Assembly (NCBI RefSeq): GCF_000226955.1
Contig: NZ_AGFU01000007.1
Span: 1 to 40,512, forward strand
Direction: 5' to 3'
Origin: Sphingomonas elodea ATCC 31461
Lineage (GTDB): Bacteria > Pseudomonadota > Alphaproteobacteria > Sphingomonadales > Sphingomonadaceae
DNA: 40,512 nt
Shown here: positions 1 through 6,627 of the stretch, piece by piece
How the letters are laid out: every line of letters starts with the position of its first letter
How positions within the stretch are numbered: the first letter of the stretch is position 1
Made by a program: the position numbers and the translations under genes
Notes under the pieces: model-generated
Database searches by the model: none
The model's input: the letters and a program-made list of their open reading frames with translations, nothing else
What the model was told of the DNA's origin: nothing

Positions 1-36
1 GGTCTCGGCATTCCTGCTGAACCGCTCTTCCGATCT
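1..36. other. Illumina paired-end adapter contamination at contig end
   Basis: The first 36 bases match the end of the Illumina paired-end primer 2.0 and finish in the diagnostic GCTCTTCCGATCT. This is not genomic DNA. It shows that the window starts at the end of an assembled contig and that biological sequence begins at base 37. Identified from memory of the adapter. Confidence 0.96.
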
Positions 37-87
37 CACGCCGCTGCCCACCTCCATGTCGCGGACCTGCTCTCCGCAGCTGGCTGA
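37..87 (+). CDS. Possible C-terminal tail of a truncated upstream gene
   Basis: The frame starting at base 37 is open for 16 codons (ending ...ADLLSAAG) and stops at TGA 85-87, about 40 bp before the next start. It could be the 3' end of a gene cut by the contig boundary. The stretch is too short to recognise, and the other two frames are also open here, so the call rests only on position and plausible residue composition. Confidence 0.25.
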   Translation, partial: HAAAHLHVADLLSAAG

Positions 88-129
88 TCAACCGCAGCCG
101 CACTTCGGTTCAAATCAAGGAATTCTCCC

Positions 130-783
130 ATGTGTCTCATCGATTCGATCGAGGGGCGCGGTTTCGCGCCCGTCTCGATCGGCCTTGCCGTGCGTACCAT
201 CGGCACTTGTCCCGGAGCCGGTCACCGGCCGGATGCGCGCCTGGTCTGCGGGATCGGCACGCTGACCGTCATGCCGAACGACGACGGCGGCTATCGCTTT
301 TCCGCCGACGCCCGCTGCCTGGGCGAGGGTGATACCGTCAGCGATTTGCTCGATTGGCTGGAGCCGCAGCTTCCGCCCACGCAAACCGTGGTCAGCTGGG
401 ATAATTGGGGCTCGGTGCCGCGGCGCCTCCTCGCGCTGGCCGACCCGGTGCGGCATCCGGGCATCGTCGCCGCGGCTGCCGACACCGCCGGCCGCTGGCG
501 TGATCTGCCGCGCGAGCACACCCCGCATCTGCGTCAGGCAAAGGCAATGCTCCTGCCGTGCTTCTGCGGCCCTAATGCCGATTTCGACGCGTGCGATGCG
601 GCCACGCCCCTTCACCTGCTGCCGGATCCCGGCATCGCCGCCGAGCAATTGATCGGCGAGGCCATCGCCGGCTGGCGAAGCTGGGCCGCCGGGCACGGCT
701 ATTTCGACGATGCCGAGCACCCCGCCCAGATTGCCCGGCGCGCGCTCGACCGCTGGCTCGCTGACCAGCGCACCCCTCGCTGA
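130..783 (+). CDS. Unknown protein, possibly a catalytically dead exonuclease-like paralogue
   Basis: This encodes 217 residues. The ATG at 130 has an AAGGA ribosome-binding site 8 nt upstream. I do not recognise a family with confidence. Around residues 86-104 the stretch TVVSWDNWGSVPRRLLAL resembles in layout the ExoII block of the next gene (QLVTWGGFHSDLPQIL), but the acidic residue is absent and no N-terminal DxE pair is visible. It may therefore be a diverged, inactive relative of the downstream exonuclease; this is inference. It is the first of three co-directional genes with separate ribosome-binding sites. No signal peptide or membrane segment is seen. Confidence 0.6.
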   Translation: MCLIDSIEGRGFAPVSIGLAVRTIGTCPGAGHRPDARLVCGIGTLTVMPNDDGGYRFSADARCLGEGDTVSDLLDWLEPQLPPTQTVVSWDNWGSVPRRLLALADPVRHPGIVAAAADTAGRWRDLPREHTPHLRQAKAMLLPCFCGPNADFDACDAATPLHLLPDPGIAAEQLIGEAIAGWRSWAAGHGYFDDAEHPAQIARRALDRWLADQRTPR

Positions 784-833
784 CCTTCTGCACCCACAAC
801 ATGCGGACGCTGCGCGTCCGCCGGAGACCTACC

Positions 834-1685
834 ATGAATCAAGACCTGCCCTCGCTCTGGAAGAGCGATACCCCGCGCTTCGTCGTCGTGCTCGATGCGG
901 AGCGCGCCTATGATCATCAGGCGCACGCCCGCTACCAGGCGAGTGAACGCCTTCGGCCGGGTCAAGGCGAGTATCTACCATCGAACGACCCCTGCGTGAC
1001 GCCGCGATGGCCGCTCCGGCGCATCGCTACCTTATCCTGGCTGGTGATGACGGAAGCCGACGACGGTCTTCGGCCGATCCGGCTGGAGACCCGCAGCCTG
1101 CCGGAACACGATGAGGCAGCCGTCCTCGCTGCGTTCTTCGCTGATATGGAACAGCTCGGCAGCGTCCAGCTTGTCACCTGGGGTGGTTTCCACAGCGACC
1201 TGCCGCAGATTCTGATCGGCGCGATGGACGCCGGGCTGCGGCTGCCGCCCGGCATGACCCGTCTCGTCGCGCCGTGGCGCCGGGATGCTTCCGGCCATCT
1301 CGACCTGTGCAGCGAGATGTGCGGCGGTGCGGTCCCGGCGCACTTGGCCGAAGTCGCCGCCCGGTTCGGCATTCCCGCGAAGGTCACCTGCCGGCCGAAT
1401 CTCGTCAGCCAGCTGATGCAGCAGGGGAAATGGTCGTCCGTCCGCTCGGTCTGCGAAGGCGACGTGCTGACCACGGCCGCGCTGCTGATGCGCTGGCGGG
1501 CACTGACGGGCGGCACCGCCTCCGTCCTCGAGGCGACGCACCGCCTGACGTCCTTCATCGCCACTCACTGCACCCACCGCGACTACGCCGCCGCGTGGCA
1601 GCAATATGGCGAAGAGTTGGTGGCCCGGGCCTTCGCGGCGGAAGCCCGCAAGGTGGAAGCGCTGGCGGCGGGGATTGGTGGCTGA
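834..1685 (+). CDS. Predicted 3'-5' exonuclease, DnaQ-like (PolB-exonuclease-2 type)
   Basis: This encodes 283 residues, starting at the ATG at 834 with GGAG 8 nt upstream. Three DEDD-type exonuclease blocks are visible in order. ExoI is VVVLDAE (D21, E23), ExoII is VTWGGFHSDLP (D121), and ExoIII is CEGDVLTTAALLMR (D209). The order and spacing fit the stand-alone 'predicted 3'-5' exonuclease related to PolB' family (DNA_pol_B_exo2), often found on plasmids and in accessory regions. The canonical NGxxFDLP in ExoII reads GGFHSDLP here. Likely role: metal-dependent trimming of DNA 3' ends; the substrate is unknown. A short inverted repeat (804-820) lies just upstream of the ribosome-binding site. 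Confidence 0.75.
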   Translation: MNQDLPSLWKSDTPRFVVVLDAERAYDHQAHARYQASERLRPGQGEYLPSNDPCVTPRWPLRRIATLSWLVMTEADDGLRPIRLETRSLPEHDEAAVLAAFFADMEQLGSVQLVTWGGFHSDLPQILIGAMDAGLRLPPGMTRLVAPWRRDASGHLDLCSEMCGGAVPAHLAEVAARFGIPAKVTCRPNLVSQLMQQGKWSSVRSVCEGDVLTTAALLMRWRALTGGTASVLEATHRLTSFIATHCTHRDYAAAWQQYGEELVARAFAAEARKVEALAAGIGG

Positions 1686-1761
1686 CGCGGTGACCACGGC
1701 CTCGGAGGAGGGGCGGAAAAGAAAGCATTCGGGCCGCCGGCCCCAACGGAGATTTTACGAT

Positions 1762-2298
1762 ATGACCATCCAGCATTCGCTCGACACACTGCAGGCCTGG
1801 ACCATCGGCCTGCGTACCGCCATGGGCTATCCGGACGCCCCCATCGGCAGCCCGGTGGCCTTCGCCTCGGGCAGGCGCCGGAACCCCATCGAGGCGCTCC
1901 AGGTCGCGGACGTCGTCGGAGACACCGGCCGTGACGTCGTCTACGTGGAATTCGACACGCCGATCGCCAGCGGGCCGATCGGCGTTTCCCTCGCAACGCG
2001 CGCGACGCATTGGGTCGACTGGCACCCGCAGGTGCGGCTCTATGCAGCCTCCGACGAGGCACCGATCGAGCTGCTTACCGACACGCACCGCTGGTCGATC
2101 GGTCCGCGCGCCAGCTTGATAGCCTCGCCGCTCCCCCCGCGTGGCCGGTTGGCGCGCGGCATGGCGCGCGCCAACAAGCTGTGGCGTGAGGCGGCCAAAC
2201 GTGCGTGGGGCATCAAACTGGTCGGTTCGCTCCACGTCCCCGATGGCGCACGCTATGCCGATGGCATTCCGATGGAGGAATTCGCCGCGACCCTTTGA
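1762..2298 (+). CDS. Hypothetical protein of accessory region
   Basis: This encodes 178 residues. The ATG at 1762 is preceded by ACGGAG at about 10 nt, which decides against longer in-frame extensions. I do not recognise the family. The central part (about 55-110) alternates hydrophobic and polar residues as in a compact alpha/beta fold, and the C-terminal third is basic. There is no signal peptide, membrane span or cysteine cluster. It follows the predicted exonuclease in the same direction, 76 bp downstream, and ends 105 bp before the distal end of the CRISPR array, so it runs towards the array. Confidence 0.6.
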   Translation: MTIQHSLDTLQAWTIGLRTAMGYPDAPIGSPVAFASGRRRNPIEALQVADVVGDTGRDVVYVEFDTPIASGPIGVSLATRATHWVDWHPQVRLYAASDEAPIELLTDTHRWSIGPRASLIASPLPPRGRLARGMARANKLWREAAKRAWGIKLVGSLHVPDGARYADGIPMEEFAATL

Positions 2299-2403
2299 AA
2301 CGCCACGATCCACTTGAGCGGATGGTGCCTATCGTTCGCCCGGTAACCGACACTGCTATAGCGTCGGCCCCAGCGCGCGGCCGGTCATTGCAACCGACCA
2401 CCT

Positions 2404-3095
2404 GTTTCGATCCACGCCCCCGCGTGGGGGGCGACTGGCGATCCGCAGCGGGCAAAGCCTGTTCTACTGGTTTCGATCCACGCTCCCGCGTGGGGGGCGA
2501 CCTGTTGGATATCGCCGCCGCTGGTCCGCATCCGTGTTTCGATCCACGCCCCCGCGTGGGGGGCGACTTGTGCGTAGTCTTCCCGCCGCCCGCCGCATTG
2601 TTGTTTCGATCCACGCCCCCGCGTGGGGGGCGACGCGGCGGGGGAAGGGTGGCGACCTGATCGGTCGGGTTTCGATCCACGCCCCCGCGTGGGGGGCGAC
2701 CAGGCGTTCCATAAAGCCTCGCATGTCTGGAGTGTTTCGATCCACGCCCCCGCGTGGGGGGCGACCAGCGCGGCGCTACCGCAGAGGTGGCAATCAAGGT
2801 TTCGATCCACGCCCCCGCGTGGGGGGCGACCGCACCGGAGGAAACGCCTGCGCCTGTTGCAGAGGTTTCGATCCACGCCCCCGCGTGGGGGGCGACAGGG
2901 CGAGCTGGCTGAACGCGTCGGCACCAATCAGTTTCGATCCACGCCCCCGCGTGGGGGGCGACTTGAGCGCACGGTAAATCCGCTTGTAGATCGCGGTGTT
3001 TCGATCCACGCCCCCGCGTGGGGGGCGACTCTATTTCTCGGCGGTGCTGGACGGCACTAGCTGGTTTCGATCCACGCCCCCGCGTGGGGGGCGAC
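2404..3095 (-). CRISPR. Type I-C CRISPR array, 11 repeats and 10 spacers
   Basis: Repeats are 32 nt and start at 2404, 2470, 2536, 2603, 2669, 2734, 2799, 2865, 2931, 2998 and 3064. On the + strand they begin GTTTCGATCC and end GGGGGGCGAC. In crRNA orientation (- strand) each begins GTCGCCCCC, forms a CGCCCCC/GGGGGCG stem and ends TGGATCGAAAC, the 11-nt handle expected of type I-C. Spacers are 33-35 nt. Ten repeats are identical; the second (2470) has one C-to-T change at repeat position 15 (base 2484), near the leader-distal end where decay is usual. The newest spacer is 3030-3063, next to the leader and cas2. Confidence 0.98.
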
Positions 3096-3276
3096 CGCGA
3101 TAGCGCTAATACAATGAGAAAGAGCGGTAAATCGGTACTGTAGCGCGAACTGCCCGCAGTTTGCTCGCGTATGGGTACCTGTTCAGACGCTGTCCGCCCC
3201 ACCCCTTTGAGTCGCAAAGAACAATTAACGCGCGAACCTGCCGTGCAGGATCGGACAGATTTGGGTTCGCGCAAGG
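3096..3276 (-). promoter_or_regulatory. CRISPR leader between cas2 and array
   Basis: This 181-bp stretch between the cas2 stop and the first repeat has no ORF worth calling and is less GC-rich near the array (CTAATACAATGAGAAAGAG on +). By position and repeat orientation it is the leader: it should carry the array promoter reading leftwards and the site where new spacers are integrated. I cannot place -35 and -10 boxes with confidence. Confidence 0.8.
3230..3272. repeat. 9-bp inverted repeat downstream of cas2
   Basis: GCGCGAACC at 3230-3238 is repeated in inverted orientation (GGTTCGCGC) at 3264-3272, only a few bases after the cas2 stop on the - strand. It could be a terminator or attenuator separating cas mRNA from pre-crRNA, or a protein-binding site in the leader. 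No T-run follows the stem, so a simple intrinsic terminator is not clear. Confidence 0.5.
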
Positions 3277-3567
3277 CTAAAAAAGCAGCGGCCCCGCCAG
3301 ATCCAGCACGGGCTTGGCACCGATATGCTCCACCCGCCGCTTGCCATCGGCACCGAGCCGGTAAAAGCGCAGCGAATCCTTCTCCGCATCAATTTCCTTG
3401 ATCAGCGCCGCGCGCAGCAAGGCCCATTGCGCCGGATCAACCTCGCACTCGAACACCGAATTCTGCACGCGCTGCCCGAGGTCGAGACACGCCTTTGCCA
3501 CGCGCCTTAGCCGCCGCCGGCCCGCCGTGTCCTGCGTGTTAACATCATAGGTGACCAGCATCAGCAT
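3277..3567 (-). CDS. cas2: CRISPR-associated endoribonuclease-fold protein Cas2
   Basis: This encodes 96 residues, the usual Cas2 length. It starts MLMLVTYDVNT, the first beta strand with the conserved aspartate (D8), followed by RRRLRRVAKACLDLGQRVQNSVFEC, a typical Cas2 helix and strand. Cas2 dimers bridge Cas1 dimers in the spacer-integration complex. The ATG at 3567 lies 4 bp after the cas1 stop, so translation is probably coupled. It is the last gene of the adaptation cluster and directly precedes the leader. A longer in-frame extension upstream lies wholly inside cas1 and is rejected. Confidence 0.95.
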   Translation of the reverse strand: MLMLVTYDVNTQDTAGRRRLRRVAKACLDLGQRVQNSVFECEVDPAQWALLRAALIKEIDAEKDSLRFYRLGADGKRRVEHIGAKPVLDLAGPLLF

Positions 3568-3571
3568 CGCG

Positions 3572-4612
3572 TCATTTCCACAGGAAAGGCGGATAGCCGT
3601 CGATATCGCCGCGTAGATGCCGCGCCAGCAACTGCGCCTGGACATGCGCGACAAGCCCCATTGGCATCGTCTCACCCAGGAACGGATGCCGCAATTCGCG
3701 CTTCTTGCGTTCCTGCCATGCGACCAGCACCGCCTTGCGGCCATCGTCGGTCAGTGAAACCGCCCCGCCTTCGTCCACGGTGAAGTCGAGCGGCTTGAGC
3801 TGCCCTCGATTGATCAGCGTCAGCGCCAGCCGGTCGGCCAGCACCGGGCGCAGTTCCTCCATCAAATCCAGCGCCAGGCTGGCGCGACCAGGCCGATCGG
3901 CATGGAGCAACCCCACCTGCGGATCTAGGCCCACGCCCTCAAGCGCCGATCGGCAGTCGTGCCCGAGCATCGCATAGAGAAAGCTCAGCAGCGCGTTCAC
4001 CCTGTCCAGCGGTGGCCGGCGCGATCGGCCGGCAAAGGTGAAGGCCGGGCGCGCTCCCTGCAGCATCGCGTCGAACACGCCGAAATAGACCTGCGCTGCC
4101 TCCCCCTCATGCCCGCGCAGACTATCGATATCCTCGGCCTGCGCGGCGCGGCGCGCGATGTGGCCCAGCCGCGCCTCCGCCGCCGTCAGTGCAGCATGGG
4201 CATCAGGGTGCAGCCGCTCGCGATGGTCGCGCAACGCACGCCGGATCACGGTACGCTGGTTGGCCGCCTTGGCGGTGACGATGCCACGCACGATCGGCAC
4301 CGCGCAGACGGGATCGTCGGCTACGCGGTGCTGGGTACGGCGCAGCAGCACGTTGCCGGTGCGCGGCCCCTCTACCCGAGCGAGGAACTTGCCGTTGGGG
4401 GTGAGGAAGGAAAGCGCGATCCCCGCCTCCGCACAGGCCGCCATCAGCGCCGGCGACGCCCCCGGCCGGCCGAAGCACACCACCCCTTCCAGCAGGTGCA
4501 TCGGCACCCGCCCGCGCTCGGCACCCTCCACCTCCACGACGATATTGGCGCCGTCCTTGCGCAGCCAGGCGTCCTCTGTCGTGACATAGATGGTGTTGAG
4601 ATGGCGCCGCAT
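3572..4612 (-). CDS. cas1: CRISPR integrase Cas1 (type I-C)
   Basis: This encodes 346 residues. Cas1 with Cas2 cuts and joins prespacers into the leader-repeat junction. The N-terminal beta domain begins MRRHLNTIYVTTEDAWL, typical of I-C Cas1. In the C-terminal helical domain the metal ligands are visible: E169 in RGHEGEAAQVYF, H237 in GLLHADRPGR, and D249/E252 in SLALDLMEELRP. Length and motifs are complete, so the protein is expected to be active. It starts 3 bp after the cas4 stop and is followed 4 bp later by cas2, making a tight cas4-cas1-cas2 adaptation block. Confidence 0.97.
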   Translation of the reverse strand: MRRHLNTIYVTTEDAWLRKDGANIVVEVEGAERGRVPMHLLEGVVCFGRPGASPALMAACAEAGIALSFLTPNGKFLARVEGPRTGNVLLRRTQHRVADDPVCAVPIVRGIVTAKAANQRTVIRRALRDHRERLHPDAHAALTAAEARLGHIARRAAQAEDIDSLRGHEGEAAQVYFGVFDAMLQGARPAFTFAGRSRRPPLDRVNALLSFLYAMLGHDCRSALEGVGLDPQVGLLHADRPGRASLALDLMEELRPVLADRLALTLINRGQLKPLDFTVDEGGAVSLTDDGRKAVLVAWQERKKRELRHPFLGETMPMGLVAHVQAQLLARHLRGDIDGYPPFLWK

Positions 4613-4615
4613 CGG

Positions 4616-5272
4616 TCACTCCTCCGGCAGGGCATCGGGTTCGGCGAGCTGGCGCAGCAGCCAGCGCTGGACGGCGGGCGGGCGCTCCAGCCGCTTGGGC
4701 TGGCACGCATCCGCCAGCGAGCAGCGCCGGCAGCCGGGTTTGGCCTGGGGCGGCGGGGTATGGCTGGCGGCGAGCATCGCGCGGGTTTCCGCCGCGAGCG
4801 TGATCGTCAGCGCGCGCAACTCAGCATCGAAGGCGATGCGGCTGCGCTTCTTCGTCTGGGCGTAAAACAGCGCACCTTCTGGCACGGTGCAGCCAAACAT
4901 CTCTTCCAGGCACAGCGCCTGGGCGCAGAGCTGCACCTCGTCGGCGCGGTGCGCCTTGGGGCGGCCGCGCTTATACTCGACCGGATAGGGCACATTGCGG
5001 ACGAACTCGACCGCGTCGGCCTTTCCCGCCAGGCCGTGTTCGAACGAGCGAAGGACCAGCCCGCGCACCGTGCGGATGCCCGCGCGACGGTCCGGCCGCC
5101 CGCCATCGACCCGTTCGTGGAGGATGCGCCCTTCGGCGGTGGCGCCGTCCTCCGCCCAGATCCGCTCGACATGGATCAGCGCGCACTGGCGCGGGCAGAA
5201 CAGATAATGCTGCAACGCCGACACCGGCACCAGCGCGTCTTCGGCGGCGGGATCCGGGGGCGGCGCGCGCAT
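4616..5272 (-). CDS. cas4: Cas4 RecB-family exonuclease with Fe-S cluster
   Basis: This encodes 218 residues. Cas4 trims prespacer 3' ends and selects PAM-containing spacers for Cas1-Cas2. The four cluster cysteines are visible: C26 in FCPRQC, then C181, C184 and C190 in CRRCSLADAC. The RecB nuclease core is present, with D86 in GKADAVEF and E99-x-K101 in VEYKRGR, followed by the DEVQLCAQALCLEEM helix. It lies between cas7 (9-bp gap) and cas1 (3-bp gap) in the normal type I-C order. Nothing is missing or truncated. Confidence 0.96.
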   Translation of the reverse strand: MRAPPPDPAAEDALVPVSALQHYLFCPRQCALIHVERIWAEDGATAEGRILHERVDGGRPDRRAGIRTVRGLVLRSFEHGLAGKADAVEFVRNVPYPVEYKRGRPKAHRADEVQLCAQALCLEEMFGCTVPEGALFYAQTKKRSRIAFDAELRALTITLAAETRAMLAASHTPPPQAKPGCRRCSLADACQPKRLERPPAVQRWLLRQLAEPDALPEE

Positions 5273-5281
5273 CGCCGGGTC

Positions 5282-6214
5282 TCAGTATTCGAGGATCTCG
5301 ACGCCCGCCGGCAGGCCCTCGCGGTCAATCGTGACCTTGTAATCCTCCCACTTGCGCGCGGGCGGCCAATTGTCCGTTGCGGTGCTGCCGATTTCCTGCA
5401 CCGAGCCTTCGTGGACCCGCCACGTCTTCACCCGATCGAACAGGCTCTGCGCCTGGGCATTGCCCAGCGCGCTCTGGTGGCGGAAGACGATCAGCTTGCG
5501 GCTGGCCATCTCGCCGCGCGCGGCCGAGCGGTCATGGTCGAACATCTGGCCCAGCGCCTGCCACAGCAGTTCCAGATCGCTTTGCGAAAAACCGGTGCCC
5601 TTGGTCGGGTGGCTGGCGAGCGGCGCGGATACGAAGCCATGGGCGCGGTACAGGCCGTACGGCACGATATGCTTGCGGCCCATGGTGCGGCCGCCCTTTT
5701 CCTCGGCATCCTTTTCCGTCGTCGCAGCCATGCGGGTGATCGAGATTTCCAGCGGCAGGATGCGCTCGACCGACTTAGCGAAGCCGAACTGCACCGGCCC
5801 GCGCACCTGCCCGGCATTGACGCCCGTGGTCATCACGGCGCCGAAGGTGCGGATGTCCCAGAAATTGGTGCACATCCAGCGGGTGAGCTCCTGCGCCTTA
5901 TGCTGGTCCTTGGGCAGCTTCTTGAACTCGTCGTCCTTGGTGACCTCGGGCAGCAGCGCGTTCCACGCCTTCTTATGCTGGTTGTTCAGCGTGGCGCCTT
6001 CGGTCATGTAGATTTCAAAGCCCGGCTGATCCTCCTTCACCAAGGCGACGAAGTTGCGGACCTTTCGCTTCAGCGCGACGTCCGAGACCAACCCCTGGTT
6101 GGTCTCGGGATCGAGCCGGGGCATGTTGCCGGCGTCGGGATCGCCATTGGGATTGCCGTTCGTCACGTCGAAATACAGGACGAACTCGTGGCGCTGGGTA
6201 ACCGGCGTGCTCAT
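5282..6214 (-). CDS. cas7: Cas7 (Csd2), Cascade backbone subunit
   Basis: This encodes 310 residues. Cas7 forms the helical filament that coats the crRNA guide in type I-C Cascade. The N-terminus HEFVLYFDVTNGNPNGDPDAGNMPR is the Csd2 signature, with the glycine- and asparagine-rich loop. Further Csd2 hallmarks are the FGAVMTTGVNAGQVRGPVQF block and the GRKHIVPYGLYRAHGFVS block. The ATG at 6214 overlaps the cas8c stop by 4 nt, which suggests translational coupling. About six to seven copies per complex would be expected from the family, against one of Cas8c. Confidence 0.97.
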   Translation of the reverse strand: MSTPVTQRHEFVLYFDVTNGNPNGDPDAGNMPRLDPETNQGLVSDVALKRKVRNFVALVKEDQPGFEIYMTEGATLNNQHKKAWNALLPEVTKDDEFKKLPKDQHKAQELTRWMCTNFWDIRTFGAVMTTGVNAGQVRGPVQFGFAKSVERILPLEISITRMAATTEKDAEEKGGRTMGRKHIVPYGLYRAHGFVSAPLASHPTKGTGFSQSDLELLWQALGQMFDHDRSAARGEMASRKLIVFRHQSALGNAQAQSLFDRVKTWRVHEGSVQEIGSTATDNWPPARKWEDYKVTIDREGLPAGVEILEY

Positions 6215-6627
6215 GCTTCCCCCTCGGAATCAGTGGTATCGTTAAAGGCGGCGGGGTCGATCTCGACCTTGCCGTCGCTCAACCTAGCGGCGCGCTGGTG
6301 GTAATAACCAACGGCGAATTCCCCCTGCTTTTGCAGCGTCAGCGAGCGTGGCAGCGCGGGGGCGAGATGGCCGTGGATCTCCTCCAGTTCGCGCTCGATC
6401 AGCGCCGCCCAGCCGGGCTTTTCCTTGCGCACCTTGGCCAGGTGGTTCTGGCCGCCGCGCACGATGATCGGGAACACGCTCGCCGGGGCAGCCGATGCCG
6501 CCCCGAAATATTTGTCGCGGATGCTGGCGTTCACACGCCCCAGCGCCGAACGCTGTGCCAGTTCATAAACGGCGAACAGGCGGCCGAGCTGATAGCCGGC
6601 GTCCTGATAGTCGCGTTGCAAACTCAT
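6211..6627 (-). CDS. cas11c: Cas11c small subunit from an internal start in cas8c
   Basis: Type I-C systems are known to make a small subunit (Cas11c) by internal initiation in cas8c, although no separate gene is visible. Here codon 471 of cas8c is ATG (6627) preceded by AGGAGA (6640-6635) with a 7-nt spacer, an almost ideal Shine-Dalgarno sequence in the middle of a coding region. The product would be 138 residues, starting MSLQRDYQDAGYQLGRLF and largely helical, as expected of Cas11. In Cascade it lines the belly and stabilises the R-loop. The signal is directly visible; the function follows from family knowledge. Confidence 0.85.
   Translation of the reverse strand: MSLQRDYQDAGYQLGRLFAVYELAQRSALGRVNASIRDKYFGAASAAPASVFPIIVRGGQNHLAKVRKEKPGWAALIERELEEIHGHLAPALPRSLTLQKQGEFAVGYYHQRAARLSDGKVEIDPAAFNDTTDSEGEA

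Noticed and set aside
2641-2660. Extra partial repeat inside the spacer at 2635-2668
   Set aside because: Only GGCGAC is shared with the repeat end; this is within chance for GC-rich sequence.
2213-3274. Proteins with repeated PPTRGRGSK or APAWGAT units
   Set aside because: These are translations of the CRISPR repeats in different frames, not real repeat proteins.
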